From Paenibacillus sp. RUD330 (lineage in GTDB: Bacteria; Bacillota; Bacilli; Paenibacillales; Paenibacillaceae): a DNA stretch of 64,000 bases. Below the pieces are notes generated by a model that saw only the letters and a program-made list of their open reading frames with translations, was not told where the DNA came from and did not search any database. The translations under genes and the position numbers were made by a program. The stretch is taken from NCBI RefSeq assembly GCF_002243345.2, contig NZ_CP022655.2, forward strand, positions 3,908,501-3,972,500. The letters run 5' to 3'. Below are positions 40,908 to 51,337 of the stretch, piece by piece; within the stretch, counting starts at the first letter, position 1; every line of letters starts with the position of its first letter.

Positions 40908-43088
40908 CTAGCCTTTGCTGATGCCATGCTTGCGGAGCACGCCATGGATGGCGAAATAGTCCACCTCCGGCGGCAGGGCGTCCTTGAGCGGACGCAGCTT
41001 GTCGCCGCCAAGCCGCTGCACGGCTTCGAGAATGAGCGGCTCCTGCTCCTCGGGAATGATCCGGCTCCAGTCCAGCTCGGCTCCCTCGTCGGCGCAGCGC
41101 ATGAGATGGTTCTCCACCGTCACGCGGCTGAGGCCGCGCTCCTGCGCGATATCCTCCACATCCTTGCCCGCCGCGAACAGGTCATAGGTGGCGGTATGGC
41201 TGCCCGCTCCGCCCGAGGCCGCATCGCCGCTCCGCCTGGAGGAGCCGGGCGCCGGCTGCGCGCCCCCAGCCTGGCTGAACAGATCCGGCTCCCCGGAGAG
41301 ATCCGCGGCCGCACCGGCCGTGATCGCGAGCAGCTCCTCGCCGTACTTGCCCGCCTTGGCGGCGCCGATTCCCTTCACACCCATCAGCTCGTCCATCGAA
41401 GACGGCCGCGCCGCCGCCAGCTCGCGCAGCGTCGCGTCGAAGAAGAGCATGAACGGCGGCACCCCTTCGCGGGCAGCGGCTGCCCGACGCCAGTCGCGCA
41501 GCGCCTCGAACAGCGGCGAGGACTCGCCTCCGCCGCTCTGGGCGGCCTTGCGCACCGTCGTGATCTTGCGGCGCACGACCGTCTTGCTGCCCTCGAGCAC
41601 CGGCAGCGCCTCCGCCGTCAGCGACACCGTCGGATACTGGCCCTCGCTCATGCGGAGGTAGCCTTCTGCGACGAGCCAGTAGAGCCAGTCGGAGACCTCC
41701 TTCTCCGGCCATTCCCTCATGAGGCCGTAGGTGGAGAGCCGGTCCAGCCCGAACTGGATGATCTTCTTGTCGCGGGAGCCCTTCAGCACCTTCGCCGCCA
41801 TCGCGACGCCGAAGCGCCCTTTCATGCGGCCGACGCAGCTGAGCGCCTTCTGCGCCTCGGACGTCATGTCGAGCCGCTCGCTCTTGTCGAGGCAGTTGGC
41901 GCATTTGCCGCAAGGCTGCACGCCCTTCTCGCCGAAATAGTCGACGATGAACTGCTGCAGGCAGCGCTCCGTACGGGCGTAGTTCATCATAGAATACAGC
42001 TTGGACAGCTGCACGCTCTTGCGTCCGTCGTCGCCCGCTCCCTGCTCGATGAGAAAGCGCTGGATCTGGACATCCTGCGGCTCGAACAAGAGGAGGCATT
42101 CGCTCTCCTCGCCGTCGCGTCCGGCGCGCCCCGCCTCCTGGTAGTAGGATTCCAGGTCGCCGGGCATCTGCCAGTGCAGGACGAAGCGGACGTTCGGCTT
42201 GTCGATGCCCATGCCGAAGGCGTTGGTGGCGACCATGACGCGCGTCTCGTCGAAGCGGAACTTCTCCTGCGCATCGGCGCGCTCCTCGTCGCCTAGGCCG
42301 CCATGGTATTTGCCGGCGGGTATGCCTTGCCGCAGCAGCTCCGCGTGGACCGCCTCCGTCTCCTTGCGCGTCGCGGCATAGATGATGCCGGATTGGTCCG
42401 GGCGCTCCTGCAGGAAGCGGGTCAGGAACCGTTTCTTGTCGGCGCCGGCAACGACCGACAGGGACAGGTTCTCCCTCGCGAAGCCGTTGATGAAGATGCT
42501 CGGATCGCGCAGGGCGAGCATGTCCGCGATATCTTGCGACACTTCCGGCGTCGCCGTCGCCGTGAAGGCGGCGACGAGCGGCCGGTCTTCCATCCGCGTG
42601 ATCCAGCCGGCCAGCTGCCGGTAGCTCGGGCGGAAATCATGCCCCCACTGGGACACGCAGTGAGCCTCGTCGATGGCGATGAGCGGAATGCGCATCCGCT
42701 CCGACAGCTCCCCGAACATGGGAGCGTCGAGCCTCTCCGGAGCCACATACAGCAGCTTGTACTCGCCGTTCAGGGCGGCCCTCAGCACCTCGCGGTATTC
42801 CGCAGCGCCAAGGGAGCTGTTCAGGAAGGCTGCGGGAACGCCGACCCTGCGCAAGGCGTCGACCTGGTCCTTCATGAGGGAGATGAGCGGCGACACGACA
42901 ATCGTCGTGCCGGAGAGCAGCATCGCCGGTATCTGGTAGCAGACCGACTTGCCGCCGCCGGTCGGCAGAATCGCCAGCGTATCGCTGCCTCCCGTTATGG
43001 CCGCGATGATGTCCTCCTGTCCCTGACGGAAAGAATCGTAGCCGTAGACGCGCTTCAGCAAATCGCGCGCTTCCTCCAGCATTATCAT
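40908..43088 (-). CDS. recQ: ATP-dependent DNA helicase RecQ
   Basis: A 726-residue RecQ, from ATG 43088 behind AAGGGGG. Motor motifs: Walker A LPTGGGKSVCYQIPA near residue 42, DEAH box and aromatic loop in I-A-I-D-E-A-H-C-V-S-Q-W-G-H near 136, and motif VI (YYQEAGRAGRDGEES) near 320. The zinc-binding RQC domain has C-L-Q-Q...P-C-G-K-C-A-N-C near 380, and an HRDC domain occupies about 515 to 590 (LRDWRRAAAAREGVPPFMLF). A C-terminal helical domain (RVTVENHLMRCADEGAELDW) follows a disordered linker, as in B. subtilis-type long RecQ proteins. Confidence 0.96.
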   Translation of the reverse strand: MIMLEEARDLLKRVYGYDSFRQGQEDIIAAITGGSDTLAILPTGGGKSVCYQIPAMLLSGTTIVVSPLISLMKDQVDALRRVGVPAAFLNSSLGAAEYREVLRAALNGEYKLLYVAPERLDAPMFGELSERMRIPLIAIDEAHCVSQWGHDFRPSYRQLAGWITRMEDRPLVAAFTATATPEVSQDIADMLALRDPSIFINGFARENLSLSVVAGADKKRFLTRFLQERPDQSGIIYAATRKETEAVHAELLRQGIPAGKYHGGLGDEERADAQEKFRFDETRVMVATNAFGMGIDKPNVRFVLHWQMPGDLESYYQEAGRAGRDGEESECLLLFEPQDVQIQRFLIEQGAGDDGRKSVQLSKLYSMMNYARTERCLQQFIVDYFGEKGVQPCGKCANCLDKSERLDMTSEAQKALSCVGRMKGRFGVAMAAKVLKGSRDKKIIQFGLDRLSTYGLMREWPEKEVSDWLYWLVAEGYLRMSEGQYPTVSLTAEALPVLEGSKTVVRRKITTVRKAAQSGGGESSPLFEALRDWRRAAAAREGVPPFMLFFDATLRELAAARPSSMDELMGVKGIGAAKAGKYGEELLAITAGAAADLSGEPDLFSQAGGAQPAPGSSRRSGDAASGGAGSHTATYDLFAAGKDVEDIAQERGLSRVTVENHLMRCADEGAELDWSRIIPEEQEPLILEAVQRLGGDKLRPLKDALPPEVDYFAIHGVLRKHGISKG

Positions 43089-43134
43089 GGATGAACCCCC
43101 TTCTTGCGCCGTCCCCGACGGCGCGGCCATGCTG

Positions 43135-44595
43135 TTATCGTTCAAGCTCCCCTCCGGCATAACCGGCGGCGAGCATCGCTTGTTCATGATTGCGGTACAG
43201 GCCGCATATAACAGCCGCATGCAGCGCGGCCCCGGCGGCGCTTTCCTCCTCCGCCGCCGACATCCGGAGCGTCAGGCCGGTCCTTGCGGCGAGCAGCCGC
43301 CGCATGGCCGGATTGCGCCGGATTCCGTTGCCCGTGCCTGCGATGCGGACGATGCCCGCACGCAGTCCGGCAGGCAGCGGAGTCAGCATGCCGAGCAGCT
43401 CGTCGACCGTTCCCTGCAAAAATCCGGCGATCAGGCCCGGAACCGTGAAGCCGCCCTCGCGGATGCCGGCGATGCTGCCGGACGCCTCCGGATCGCTCCG
43501 GCTTCCGAGCCACAACGGCGAGACGGCCAGTTCCGGCTTGGTTCCCTCCCGTTCCAGCCGATCCAGCTCGGCTGCGGCCGCTTCATTCATGCGGCTGTAC
43601 AACCGCTCCGGCACAACGCCTCCGGCCAGCTCCGCCGCTTCCCGAAGGAAGCGCTCCAGCAGCTCGTAGCTCTTGCCTCCCGCGAGAGCCGCGCCTGTCA
43701 AAAGCCAGCCTCCGCCGGGCATCGGCCTCGATTCCAGCCCTTGCGCCGCTGCCCGCTCCTCGCTGTGGAGCGCGATCTGGGCGCCCGTGCCGATCGTAAC
43801 GAGCAGCGTTCCCCTCAGGATGCCGGCGCCGCCGATGAAGCCCGCCTGGCTGTCGCCGATCGCGGCATAGACCGGCATGCCGTCAGGCATGCTGCCGACC
43901 GGCGCTTCCTCCGCGGCCGCTGCGATCCGGGGGAACATGGCCGGATCCATGCCCGCTGAAACGATGGCGGCAGCGTCGAAGCGGCCCGCCTCCAGGTCGA
44001 ACAAGCCGATCCCGGCGGCCTGGGTGGCGTCCATGACAGGCTCGCGGGCTCCGCACAGCCTCATCGCCACATAGTCGCCGATCGTGCACAGCGAGGCCGC
44101 TCCACCCGGAACCAGGCCGTTTTCCCTATTATAGCTGTGCGTAGCCGACCCATAACCGCTGTAGACGCCGCTTCCCGACAGGCGGGACAGCCAGGAGGCG
44201 TGAGACTCTCCTCCCGCTCCATCCCCCGCCCGAGCTCTTCCTCCTCGCGCGTCCTGCCACGTATACAACGGACTGACCGCTCTTCCATACCCGTCTATAT
44301 AGAGGATGCCGTGCATCTGCGCGGAAATCCCTATTCCGGCGAGCCTGCCGCGCCAGTGCCCGCACTGCTCCAGCAGCATGGCGGCATCGCTGGCGATCCG
44401 CTCCGGATCCTGAAGCTTTTCCCACGGATGCTCCGCCGGAAGCCATGCCCGGTTCGGCGCGGTCGCGGTGTGCACGGCGAGCCCGGACGACGCGTCCCAG
44501 ACCGTCACGGCGAGCGAGGTCGTGCCGATGTCTATGCCGGCCGTATGCGTGCGGAAGCCGGCTTCCGCCTCTAGGTGCCCAACAGCTGTATCCAT
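43135..44595 (-). CDS. FGGY-family carbohydrate kinase (sedoheptulokinase-like)
   Basis: A 486-residue kinase of the FGGY/hexokinase fold. ATG 44595 has GGGAGGTC upstream. The N-terminal phosphate loop is G-I-D-I-G-T-T-S-L-A-V near residue 20, the substrate region I-S-A-Q-M-H-G-I-L-Y near 97, and the second ATPase region V-T-I-G-T-G-A-Q near 270. The overall pattern, including C-terminal I-A-G-T-G-N-G-I-R-R-N-P, fits sedoheptulokinase-like proteins, but the substrate is not certain. It follows recQ on the same strand upstream. Confidence 0.85.
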   Translation of the reverse strand: MDTAVGHLEAEAGFRTHTAGIDIGTTSLAVTVWDASSGLAVHTATAPNRAWLPAEHPWEKLQDPERIASDAAMLLEQCGHWRGRLAGIGISAQMHGILYIDGYGRAVSPLYTWQDARGGRARAGDGAGGESHASWLSRLSGSGVYSGYGSATHSYNRENGLVPGGAASLCTIGDYVAMRLCGAREPVMDATQAAGIGLFDLEAGRFDAAAIVSAGMDPAMFPRIAAAAEEAPVGSMPDGMPVYAAIGDSQAGFIGGAGILRGTLLVTIGTGAQIALHSEERAAAQGLESRPMPGGGWLLTGAALAGGKSYELLERFLREAAELAGGVVPERLYSRMNEAAAAELDRLEREGTKPELAVSPLWLGSRSDPEASGSIAGIREGGFTVPGLIAGFLQGTVDELLGMLTPLPAGLRAGIVRIAGTGNGIRRNPAMRRLLAARTGLTLRMSAAEEESAAGAALHAAVICGLYRNHEQAMLAAGYAGGELER

Positions 44596-44847
44596 ACTGA
44601 CCTCCCGGCCGTCCAGCCCTTTGATTCTATCGGTGAAGTCTATTATAGCATGGACCCGCCGCATGCCGCTCAGCCGGAACGATCGGCCGGCTGGGAAATG
44701 TCCGGAATCGACAAACAGGCGGACCGCGCGGTTCTTTGCCGCTCGGTCAACGCCTGCTTGTCTTCGGGATCGCCGCGAAGGCTCCTCTTCTCCTGAACGG
44801 CGGGCGGAAGCCTTCCTTCCGGATGGCGCGGGTTCCGCCAACGCCGT

Positions 44848-45318
44848 CTATTCCTCGTCGTCGACAGCCGCACTCGCGTCTGCCTGCGGCTCTTCGAGCC
44901 TTGTCCTGAGCTCGTGCAGCTCCCGGTACAGCAGCTGCAGCTCCGCCTCCTTGGCCTTGATGAGGATGTGGACCCTGTCCATCGCTTCCAGCAGGCTTTG
45001 CCTGACCTCGCCCGCCTCCGGCGAGTAGGATACTCCGAAGGTCGCTTCGACCCATTTGTCGGCGGCTTCCCTGCCTTCTCGCCGATAGATTTCGGCGTAG
45101 ACGTCGAACATGGCGGCGACCGTCTTGCGGCAGTTCCAGCCGAGGATGACGATGCTGTCGGTCGCCTTGCTCACCGCCTGCATGAGCTGGAAGTCGTTGA
45201 GCCGGCCCCGGCGGGCCTCCACTCTCTCCACCTCTGCCGCGAATGTCGGGAATGCCGAGCGGAAAAGCTCCGCGGATGTCAAATATTCTTCATGCGTAAT
45301 CAAGGACTCCTCTTCCAT
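44848..45318 (-). CDS. Hypothetical protein, helical and acidic
   Basis: A 156-residue soluble protein with no family I recognise. Predicted helices throughout (KWVEATFGVSYSPEAGEVRQ; IKAKEAELQLLYRELHELRT) and an acidic tail (ADASAAVDDEE). The C-terminal half is a coiled coil. A single tryptophan-Cys segment (ILGWNCRKT) may be functionally relevant. The gene is apparently monocistronic. Confidence 0.75.
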   Translation of the reverse strand: MEEESLITHEEYLTSAELFRSAFPTFAAEVERVEARRGRLNDFQLMQAVSKATDSIVILGWNCRKTVAAMFDVYAEIYRREGREAADKWVEATFGVSYSPEAGEVRQSLLEAMDRVHILIKAKEAELQLLYRELHELRTRLEEPQADASAAVDDEE

Positions 45319-45575
45319 CTTCAGCCTCCTTCAGCCGGTGCTCGCGTGTTCTATATGCTTCGGAGGATCGACACCCGTTTAAGACCTTACCTGAAACCGG
45401 ATCCTCTTAAAAATTCTCTCATTCGCGGACGTGCGAATGCAATGGACTTGGTGCGAACCGCCTCCGGAGGGGCAATCGCAAGCCCCTTTTCCGGGGACCC
45501 GTCTTCACAAAGGATGATCCGGATCCATCGGAATCCATGCAAAATCATTCCGTCGATGTGGAGGCGGGTTCAAAA
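45319..45575. other. Intergenic stretch, no gene seen
   Basis: Contains no supported reading frame; the region probably holds the promoter of the 156-residue protein and the mdh terminator follows at its right end. I could not define the promoter boxes. Confidence 0.4.
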
Positions 45576-45607
45576 GAAAAAATCCCGGAACCCGAAGGCC
45601 CCAGGAT
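45576..45607 (-). terminator. Terminator of mdh with a TTCG loop
   Basis: On the minus strand ATCCTGGGGCC-TTCG-GGTTCCGGGAT forms a stem with some G-T pairs, followed by TTTTTTCTTTT. Confidence 0.85.
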
Positions 45608-45640
45608 ATTGTTCCGGATCTGACCCGCGACGAGTACCGC

Positions 45641-46591
45641 TTACGCGTTCGTGCCGGCTACAACCTTCACGACGTTGCGCACGGACTCGGCGGATTTGTC
45701 GAGCGCCGCTTTTTCTTCGGCCGTCAGCTCGAGCTCGAATACCTTCTCGATGCCGTCGCCGCCGAGGATCGCAGGGACGCCGAGGAAGAGGCCGTCATAG
45801 CCGTACTCGCCTTCCAGCAGGGCGATGACCGGCAGGATGCGTTTTTTGTCCTTCAGGATCGCTTCGGTCATTTGCACGAGCGATGCCGCCGGAGCGTAAT
45901 ATGCGCTGCCGTTGCCGAGCAGGCCTACGATTTCGCCGCCTCCGACACGGGTGCGCTGCACGATCGCCTCGATGCGGTCGGCCGGAATGAGCTTCTCAAT
46001 CGGGATACCGCCGACATTGGAGTAGCGGACGAGCGGAACCATGTCGTCACCGTGTCCGCCGAGCACGAAGCCGCGCACGTCTTCGACGGATACGCTGAGC
46101 TCCTGCGCGATGAACGTGCAGTAGCGGGCCGTATCGAGCACCCCGGATTGGCCGATGACACGGTTTTTCGGGAAGCCGAGCGTCTCGAAGGCCGCATAGG
46201 TCATCGCGTCCACCGGGTTGGAGAGGATGATGACATAGGCGTTCGGGCTCGACAGCCTGATATTCTCGCACACGGAACGCACGATGCCGGCGTTCGTGTT
46301 CACGAGATCGTCGCGGCTCATGCCCGGCTTGCGGGCGATGCCGGCCGTGATGATGACGATGTCGGAATCCTTTGTATCGTCATAGTTGGACGTGCCGATG
46401 ATGTTGGCATCGAAGCCTTGAACCGGGGAAGCCTGGAGCATGTCGAGCGACTTGCCCTTCGTCGGGTTTTCGAGCTGCGGAATGTCGACGAGAACGACGT
46501 CGCCCAGCTCTTTTTGAGCCAGCATGAGAGCCGTCGTCGCTCCGGTGAAGCCTGCGCCTACAACCGTGATCTTGTTGCGCTTAATTGCCAT
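45641..46591 (-). CDS. mdh: Malate dehydrogenase
   Basis: A 316-residue LDH-like malate dehydrogenase typical of Bacillales. NAD-binding [12 protein letters not shown] is near residue 10, substrate Arg residues in [16 protein letters not shown] near 86 and the catalytic His in [15 protein letters not shown] near 178. ATG 46591 has GGAGG upstream. It is the last of citZ-icd-mdh, but an intrinsic terminator after icd separates it partly from the first two genes. Confidence 0.97.
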   Translation of the reverse strand: MAIKRNKITVVGAGFTGATTALMLAQKELGDVVLVDIPQLENPTKGKSLDMLQASPVQGFDANIIGTSNYDDTKDSDIVIITAGIARKPGMSRDDLVNTNAGIVRSVCENIRLSSPNAYVIILSNPVDAMTYAAFETLGFPKNRVIGQSGVLDTARYCTFIAQELSVSVEDVRGFVLGGHGDDMVPLVRYSNVGGIPIEKLIPADRIEAIVQRTRVGGGEIVGLLGNGSAYYAPAASLVQMTEAILKDKKRILPVIALLEGEYGYDGLFLGVPAILGGDGIEKVFELELTAEEKAALDKSAESVRNVVKVVAGTNA

Positions 46592-46719
46592 GTGAATAAC
46601 CTCCATCGGATTGGAATGCCGAACTATGACGCCACCTCGCTGCAGCCATCCTCGCCGCTTGCAGGCCAACGCTCTCTCCCGGCCGAATGCCGTTGGTCGC
46701 GGATGCGCCGGAAGAGTGG

Positions 46720-46742
46720 AAAAGCCCGCCGAAGCGGGCTTT
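46720..46742 (-). terminator. Intrinsic terminator/attenuator between icd and mdh
   Basis: On the minus strand AGCCCGC-TTCG-GCGGGCT is followed by TTTCC. The T-run is short, so it may only reduce readthrough. Confidence 0.6.
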
Positions 46743-46750
46743 GGTAAGTC

Positions 46751-48046
46751 TTACATGTTGGCGATGACTTGATCGGCGAACTCGGAGCACTTGACTTCTT
46801 TTGCGCCTTCCATGAGGCGGGCGAAGTCGTACGTAACCGTCTTGTTGTTGATCGAAGCTTCCATACCTTTGTAGATGAGGTCGGCAGCTTCCTGCCAGCC
46901 CAGGTGCTCCAGCATCATGACGCCCGACAGGATGACGGAACCAGGGTTCACGACGTCTTTGTCGGCATACTTCGGAGCCGTGCCGTGCGTAGCTTCGAAG
47001 ATCGCGTGGCCCGTCAGGTAGTTGATGTTGGCGCCCGGAGCGATGCCGATGCCGCCGACTTGGGCAGCGAGGGCGTCGGAGAGGTAGTCGCCGTTCAGGT
47101 TCAGCGTCGCGATGACGTCGAAGTCGGTCGGACGGGTCAGAACCTGCTGGAGGGCGATGTCGGCGATGGCATCCTTCACAAGGATTTTGCCGGCTGCGAG
47201 AGCTTCTTCCTGCGCTTTGTTGGCCGCATCCGTTCCTTGCTCTTCCTTGATGCGGTCGTATTGATCCCAAGTAAACACCTTGTCGCCGAACTCGGCTTCA
47301 GCCACTTCGTAGCCCCAGTTCTTGAAGGCTCCCTCGGTGAATTTCATGATGTTGCCCTTGTGGACCAGCGTCACGGATTTGCGGCCATGCTCGATCGCGT
47401 ATTCGATCGCAGCGCGCACCAGGCGCTTGGAGCCTTCAGCCGATACCGGCTTGATGCCGATGCCGGAAGTTTCCGGGAAGCGGATCTTGTTGACGCCCAT
47501 CTCGTTCTGCAGGAAGGACAGCACCTTCTTCACTGCATCCGTTCCTTCCTGGTACTCGATGCCGGCATAGATGTCTTCCGTGTTCTCGCGGAAGATGACC
47601 ATGTCCACGAGCTCAGGACGCTTCACCGGGGAAGGAACGCCGTCGAAGTAGCGCACAGGGCGCAGGCAGACGTACAGATCGAGCTCTTGGCGGAGAGCGA
47701 CGTTCAGGGAGCGGATGCCGCCGCCGATCGGCGTCGTCAGAGGACCTTTGATCGCGACGATGTATTCGCGGATCGCAGTCAGCGTATCGGCAGGAAGCCA
47801 TTCGCCATATTGGTTGAACGCTTTTTCGCCGGCGAACACTTCGTACCAGGCGATTTTCTTCTCGCCTTTATAAGCTTTCTCAACAGCGGCGTCAAGTACG
47901 CGCTTGGATGCGCGCCAGATGTCGCGGCCGGTGCCGTCGCCTTCAATGAAAGGAACGATCGGGTTGCTTGGAACCTGCAGCTTTCCGTCTTGAATCGTAA
48001 TTTGTTCGCCTTCAGTCGGAAGCGCGAATTTTTCGAGTTGCGGCAT
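46751..48046 (-). CDS. icd: Isocitrate dehydrogenase, NADP-dependent
   Basis: A 431-residue prokaryotic NADP-ICDH. ATG 48046 is chosen; a GGAGG box precedes it. The segment [12 protein letters not shown] near residue 105 contains the substrate Ser that is phosphorylated by AceK in enterics. Further: [11 protein letters not shown] near 195, K-G-N-I-M-K near 230, and the cofactor motif [14 protein letters not shown] near 340. Second gene of the TCA operon, downstream of citZ. Confidence 0.97.
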   Translation of the reverse strand: MPQLEKFALPTEGEQITIQDGKLQVPSNPIVPFIEGDGTGRDIWRASKRVLDAAVEKAYKGEKKIAWYEVFAGEKAFNQYGEWLPADTLTAIREYIVAIKGPLTTPIGGGIRSLNVALRQELDLYVCLRPVRYFDGVPSPVKRPELVDMVIFRENTEDIYAGIEYQEGTDAVKKVLSFLQNEMGVNKIRFPETSGIGIKPVSAEGSKRLVRAAIEYAIEHGRKSVTLVHKGNIMKFTEGAFKNWGYEVAEAEFGDKVFTWDQYDRIKEEQGTDAANKAQEEALAAGKILVKDAIADIALQQVLTRPTDFDVIATLNLNGDYLSDALAAQVGGIGIAPGANINYLTGHAIFEATHGTAPKYADKDVVNPGSVILSGVMMLEHLGWQEAADLIYKGMEASINNKTVTYDFARLMEGAKEVKCSEFADQVIANM

Positions 48047-48174
48047 GAGTGGGTATTCCTCCTCTAATATGAATGCGGTCTTGCTATGATGCCCGACCAT
48101 ATGCGGCTCGTCCAGGTCAAGGACCAAGCGCATGAAGCCTGCCCCGGCGACGGGCCGGGGCATGGGGCCATGGA

Positions 48175-49287
48175 TCAGCGCTGGTCGATCGGAATGAACT
48201 TGGCGTTCGATGGACCGGTGTATTCCGCGCGGGGGCGGATCAGTCGGTTATTATCATACTGCTCGAGAATATGCGCCGTCCAGCCGGACAAGCGGCTGAT
48301 CGCGAAGATCGGGGTGAACAGGTCGCGCTGGATGCCGAGGGTCGTGTAGACGGAAGCGGAATAGAAGTCCACGTTCGGCTTCAGGCCCTTCTGTCCCGTC
48401 ACGATGTCTTCGATGTGCACGGACATGTTGTACAGGTCCATGTTGCCCTTCAGCTTGCCGAGCTCCTGCGACATTTTCTGAAGATGCTTGGCGCGCGGGT
48501 CGCCGTTTTTGTAGACGCGATGGCCGAAGCCCATGATCTTCTCTTTGTTGGCGAGCTTCTCGTTGATGACGGATTCCACGTTGTCCGGGGATCCGATCTC
48601 CTCGAGCATGACCATGACGGCTTCGTTGGCGCCTCCGTGCAGAGGTCCCTTCAGCGCGCCGATGGCGGACACGACGCCGGAGTAGATGTCGGACAGCGTG
48701 GCGACCGTGACGCGGGCTGCGAACGTCGACGCGTTGAGCTCATGGTCCGCATGGAGAACGAGAGCCTGGTCAAGCGCCTTGACGGCGACCTCGTCCGGCT
48801 CGTCGCCGGAGAGCATGTAGAGGAAGTTGGCGGCGACGGACAGGCCGGCCTTCGGAGCGACGGGCTCCTTGCCTTCCCGGATGCGCGCGAACGCCGCGAT
48901 GACGGTCGGCAGCTGAGCCTGCAGGCGGATCGCTTTGTCTACGTTGGCTTCCTTGGACATATCCTGGGCGGCAGGATCGTACAGCGCCAGCGAAGAAACG
49001 GCGGTGCGGAGAGCAGCCATGGAGTTCGTGTCCTTCGGATACAGCTTGATGCCTTCCACGACTTCGGAAGGGATCGCGGCATACTGATCCAGCTTGGATT
49101 TAAGCTGCTCCAGCTCGGATGCGGTCGGAAGCTTGCCGTACCAAAGCAGGTAGGCCACTTCTTCGAAGGTTGCGTTCTCAGCGAGATCGTCGATGTCGAT
49201 GCCGCGGTAAGTCAGCACGCCGTCGATGATGGAGCTGATGGACGAGGTTGTGGCTACGATGCCTTCAAGACCTTTGGTAGCTGTCAT
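48175..49287 (-). CDS. citZ: Citrate synthase
   Basis: A 370-residue type I citrate synthase, the main enzyme of the B. subtilis CitZ type. Catalytic His residues and Asp are in [11 protein letters not shown] near residue 180, G-P-L-H-G-G-A-N near 215 and [15 protein letters not shown] near 255, with R-P-R-A-E-Y-T-G at the end. It is the first gene of citZ-icd-mdh and has a promoter with a CcpC-type dyad upstream. ATG 49287 follows AAGGAGAGAT. Confidence 0.97.
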   Translation of the reverse strand: MTATKGLEGIVATTSSISSIIDGVLTYRGIDIDDLAENATFEEVAYLLWYGKLPTASELEQLKSKLDQYAAIPSEVVEGIKLYPKDTNSMAALRTAVSSLALYDPAAQDMSKEANVDKAIRLQAQLPTVIAAFARIREGKEPVAPKAGLSVAANFLYMLSGDEPDEVAVKALDQALVLHADHELNASTFAARVTVATLSDIYSGVVSAIGALKGPLHGGANEAVMVMLEEIGSPDNVESVINEKLANKEKIMGFGHRVYKNGDPRAKHLQKMSQELGKLKGNMDLYNMSVHIEDIVTGQKGLKPNVDFYSASVYTTLGIQRDLFTPIFAISRLSGWTAHILEQYDNNRLIRPRAEYTGPSNAKFIPIDQR

Positions 49288-49465
49288 AGTTATCTCTCCT
49301 TTGGCTTCGGCCTGGGTAGCAGGGCGAATAGTAGTATGCGGACATGGGATTACAGATGCAGGACGGAAGTCCGCATCTTGGCAGCGCCTTCATGCTGCGC
49401 CTCGGCAGTGTGATGAGAGGCTGGAAGAGATCCACGAAAAACCGAATGAATCAGTCGTCCTTATT
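49288..49465. other. Leader between citZ promoter and start codon
   Basis: About 170 bp of 5' leader. The part near the start holds the AAGGAGAGAT box; elsewhere are some short inverted repeats (GCGGACATG / ...GTCCGCATC), but no riboswitch I can name. Confidence 0.4.
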
Positions 49466-49520
49466 ATCATAACGAATTTTGCGTCCGAATCCAACTTGTT
49501 GCGACATAAAATTGCTTTAT
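49466..49520 (-). promoter_or_regulatory. citZ promoter with CcpC-type dyad
   Basis: On the minus strand TTGGAT (49494..49489), a 17-bp spacer and TATGAT (49471..49466) form a promoter. A dyad ATAA-N7-TTAT lies at 49506..49520, just upstream of the -35 box; this is the pattern that the citrate-responsive repressor CcpC binds at citZ and citB in B. subtilis. Confidence 0.7.
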
Positions 49521-49666
49521 CGGTATCATAGAATTATCTTGTTGCTGAACAATTTCCTTTCCTGCCGCCTTTTTGCCGCCGCGATTGGAAAGGCCGGCTG
49601 CCGAAATGGTACACTGGACTGACTATGCCGCCGGGACCGACCGGCGGCTTCAAGGAGGATAAGGTC

Positions 49667-51205
49667 ATGAACGAGCAGAGAACCGGCATCATCGACATCG
49701 GCTCCAACTCCATCCGCCTCGTCGTCTACGAGCAGACGGCTTCGGGAGCGCATCGCGTCATCGACGGCAGCAAGCGGCCGGCGAGGCTCAGCTCGAGAAT
49801 CACCGCGGACGGAACGATCGATGAAGCCACGACGCGGGAGCTGGTCGAGATTCTCGGCCACTTCCGCCTGATCTGCGCCCACCACCGGACGGGAACGATC
49901 CGCGCGGTAGCGACGGCCGCCCTCCGCAATGCGGCCAACGGGGAGGAGGTCATCGCCGTGCTGAACGCCGAAACCGGCCTGCACGTCGAGCTGCTTCCGG
50001 GCGAGCAGGAAGCCTCCTGCGGATTTCTCGGCATGGTCAACACGATGGATATCCAGGACGGCTTCCTCATCGACATCGGGGGCGGCAGCACGGAAATTTC
50101 CCTGTTCCGCGACCGCACGCTCGTCCAGAGCGTCTCCTTCCCGTTCGGCTGCGTCAGCCTCTCCCGCCGCTTCCTCAAGGGGGGCATGCTGGACGATGAA
50201 GGGCTGAAGGCGCTGGAGGCCGAGGTAACCGCCGCCGCAGGCAAGGAGCCTTGGCTCGCTTGGTCTCCCGGCCTCCCGATGGTCGGCGTCGGCGGGACGA
50301 TCCGCTCCTTGGCGAAGATCCATCAAGCGGTGCGGAAATATCCTTTCCCGCAAACCCATAACTATTCCATGCCTTCCGAGGACGCGGAGCGCCTGTTCGG
50401 CACGCTGCGGGAGATGCCGATGGACAAGAGGCGCAAATTCCCCGGACTGTCCAAGGACAGGGTCGACCTCATCCTGCCCGGACTGGCCGTTCTGATGCTG
50501 TTCCGCAGGCTGACGGGAGCGACCGAGTACAGGGTGTGCGCGGCCGGACTTCGGGACGGGCTGTTCTTCGCCTCCCAGTTCCCCGATCGGCCGCGGCTCG
50601 ACGACGTGCTCGGCTACAGCGTGAGCAATACGTACGCCCTCTATCCCGAGGCTCCGCTTGCCCATGTCAACCAGGTCAACCGGCTGTCGCTGGAGCTGCT
50701 GGACAGCCTCAAGGACACGCAGGCGGCGTCCAGCCTGCAGTCGCTCGGCGGGAGGGCGGCGGTCGTGCTCGACGCGGCTTCCATCCTGTACCGGATCGGC
50801 GCCTCCATCGACCATGCGGCCTATCCGAAGCATACGTTCTACCTGCTCACCAACTGCAGCCTGAACGGCATGACGCATCGCGAAAACGTCCTGACGGCCG
50901 CCGTCGCCTCCTTCCACGGCCGCAGCCGCCTGAAGTCCCAGCTGGAGCCCTTCGCGTCCCTCCTTGAGGACAGCGACGCCGAAGCGGCCGCGCTGCTCGG
51001 CTCGCTTCTCCAGCTGGCGGCGACGCTCGACCGGAGCGAGACGCAGCCGGTCAGCCGCCTCGACATCTCCATCAAGGGATCCTCCTTGCTGCTGCAGGCG
51101 ATCCGCCCTTCCGGGTCGCTTGCGCTGGAAAGCCAGGAAATCGAGGACGGCGGGCGGGAATTCGCCAAGATATGGGGCCTGACGCCCACTTTGTCCATCC
51201 GCTGA
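49667..51205 (+). CDS. ppx: Exopolyphosphatase (Ppx/GppA family)
   Basis: A 512-residue Ppx/GppA enzyme that removes phosphate from polyphosphate ends. The two actin-like phosphate motifs are I-I-D-I-G-S-N-S-I-R-L-V near residue 8 and L-I-D-I-G-G-G-S-T-E-I-S near 138. A C-terminal HD-like domain (about 310 to 512) completes the long form. ATG 49667 follows AAGGAGGAT. It is convergent with ppk, so synthesis and breakdown of polyphosphate are encoded side by side. Confidence 0.94.
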   Translation: MNEQRTGIIDIGSNSIRLVVYEQTASGAHRVIDGSKRPARLSSRITADGTIDEATTRELVEILGHFRLICAHHRTGTIRAVATAALRNAANGEEVIAVLNAETGLHVELLPGEQEASCGFLGMVNTMDIQDGFLIDIGGGSTEISLFRDRTLVQSVSFPFGCVSLSRRFLKGGMLDDEGLKALEAEVTAAAGKEPWLAWSPGLPMVGVGGTIRSLAKIHQAVRKYPFPQTHNYSMPSEDAERLFGTLREMPMDKRRKFPGLSKDRVDLILPGLAVLMLFRRLTGATEYRVCAAGLRDGLFFASQFPDRPRLDDVLGYSVSNTYALYPEAPLAHVNQVNRLSLELLDSLKDTQAASSLQSLGGRAAVVLDAASILYRIGASIDHAAYPKHTFYLLTNCSLNGMTHRENVLTAAVASFHGRSRLKSQLEPFASLLEDSDAEAAALLGSLLQLAATLDRSETQPVSRLDISIKGSSLLLQAIRPSGSLALESQEIEDGGREFAKIWGLTPTLSIR

Positions 51206-51287
51206 CCGAAATTCCGGATCTTCTCTTCATGCGGACGGGAAGGCTGCCCCTTCTCTTGCGCAGAGCCGAATCCTCTCCATAACCGAA

Positions 51288-51325
51288 ACAGCCGTCCCGC
51301 TTGCGCCGGGACGGCTGTCTTTCAT
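51288..51325. terminator. Terminator between ppx and ppk
   Basis: ACAGCCGTCCCG and CGGGACGGCTGT form the stem; the T-run (CTTTC) is short on the plus strand. Confidence 0.65.
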
Positions 51326-51337
51326 TGGAAAGGAGGA

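Noticed and set aside
40571-41011. 146-residue minus-strand frame downstream of recQ
   Set aside because: Overlaps the recQ end and its terminator; Arg/Ser/Pro-rich product typical of shadow frames in GC-rich DNA.
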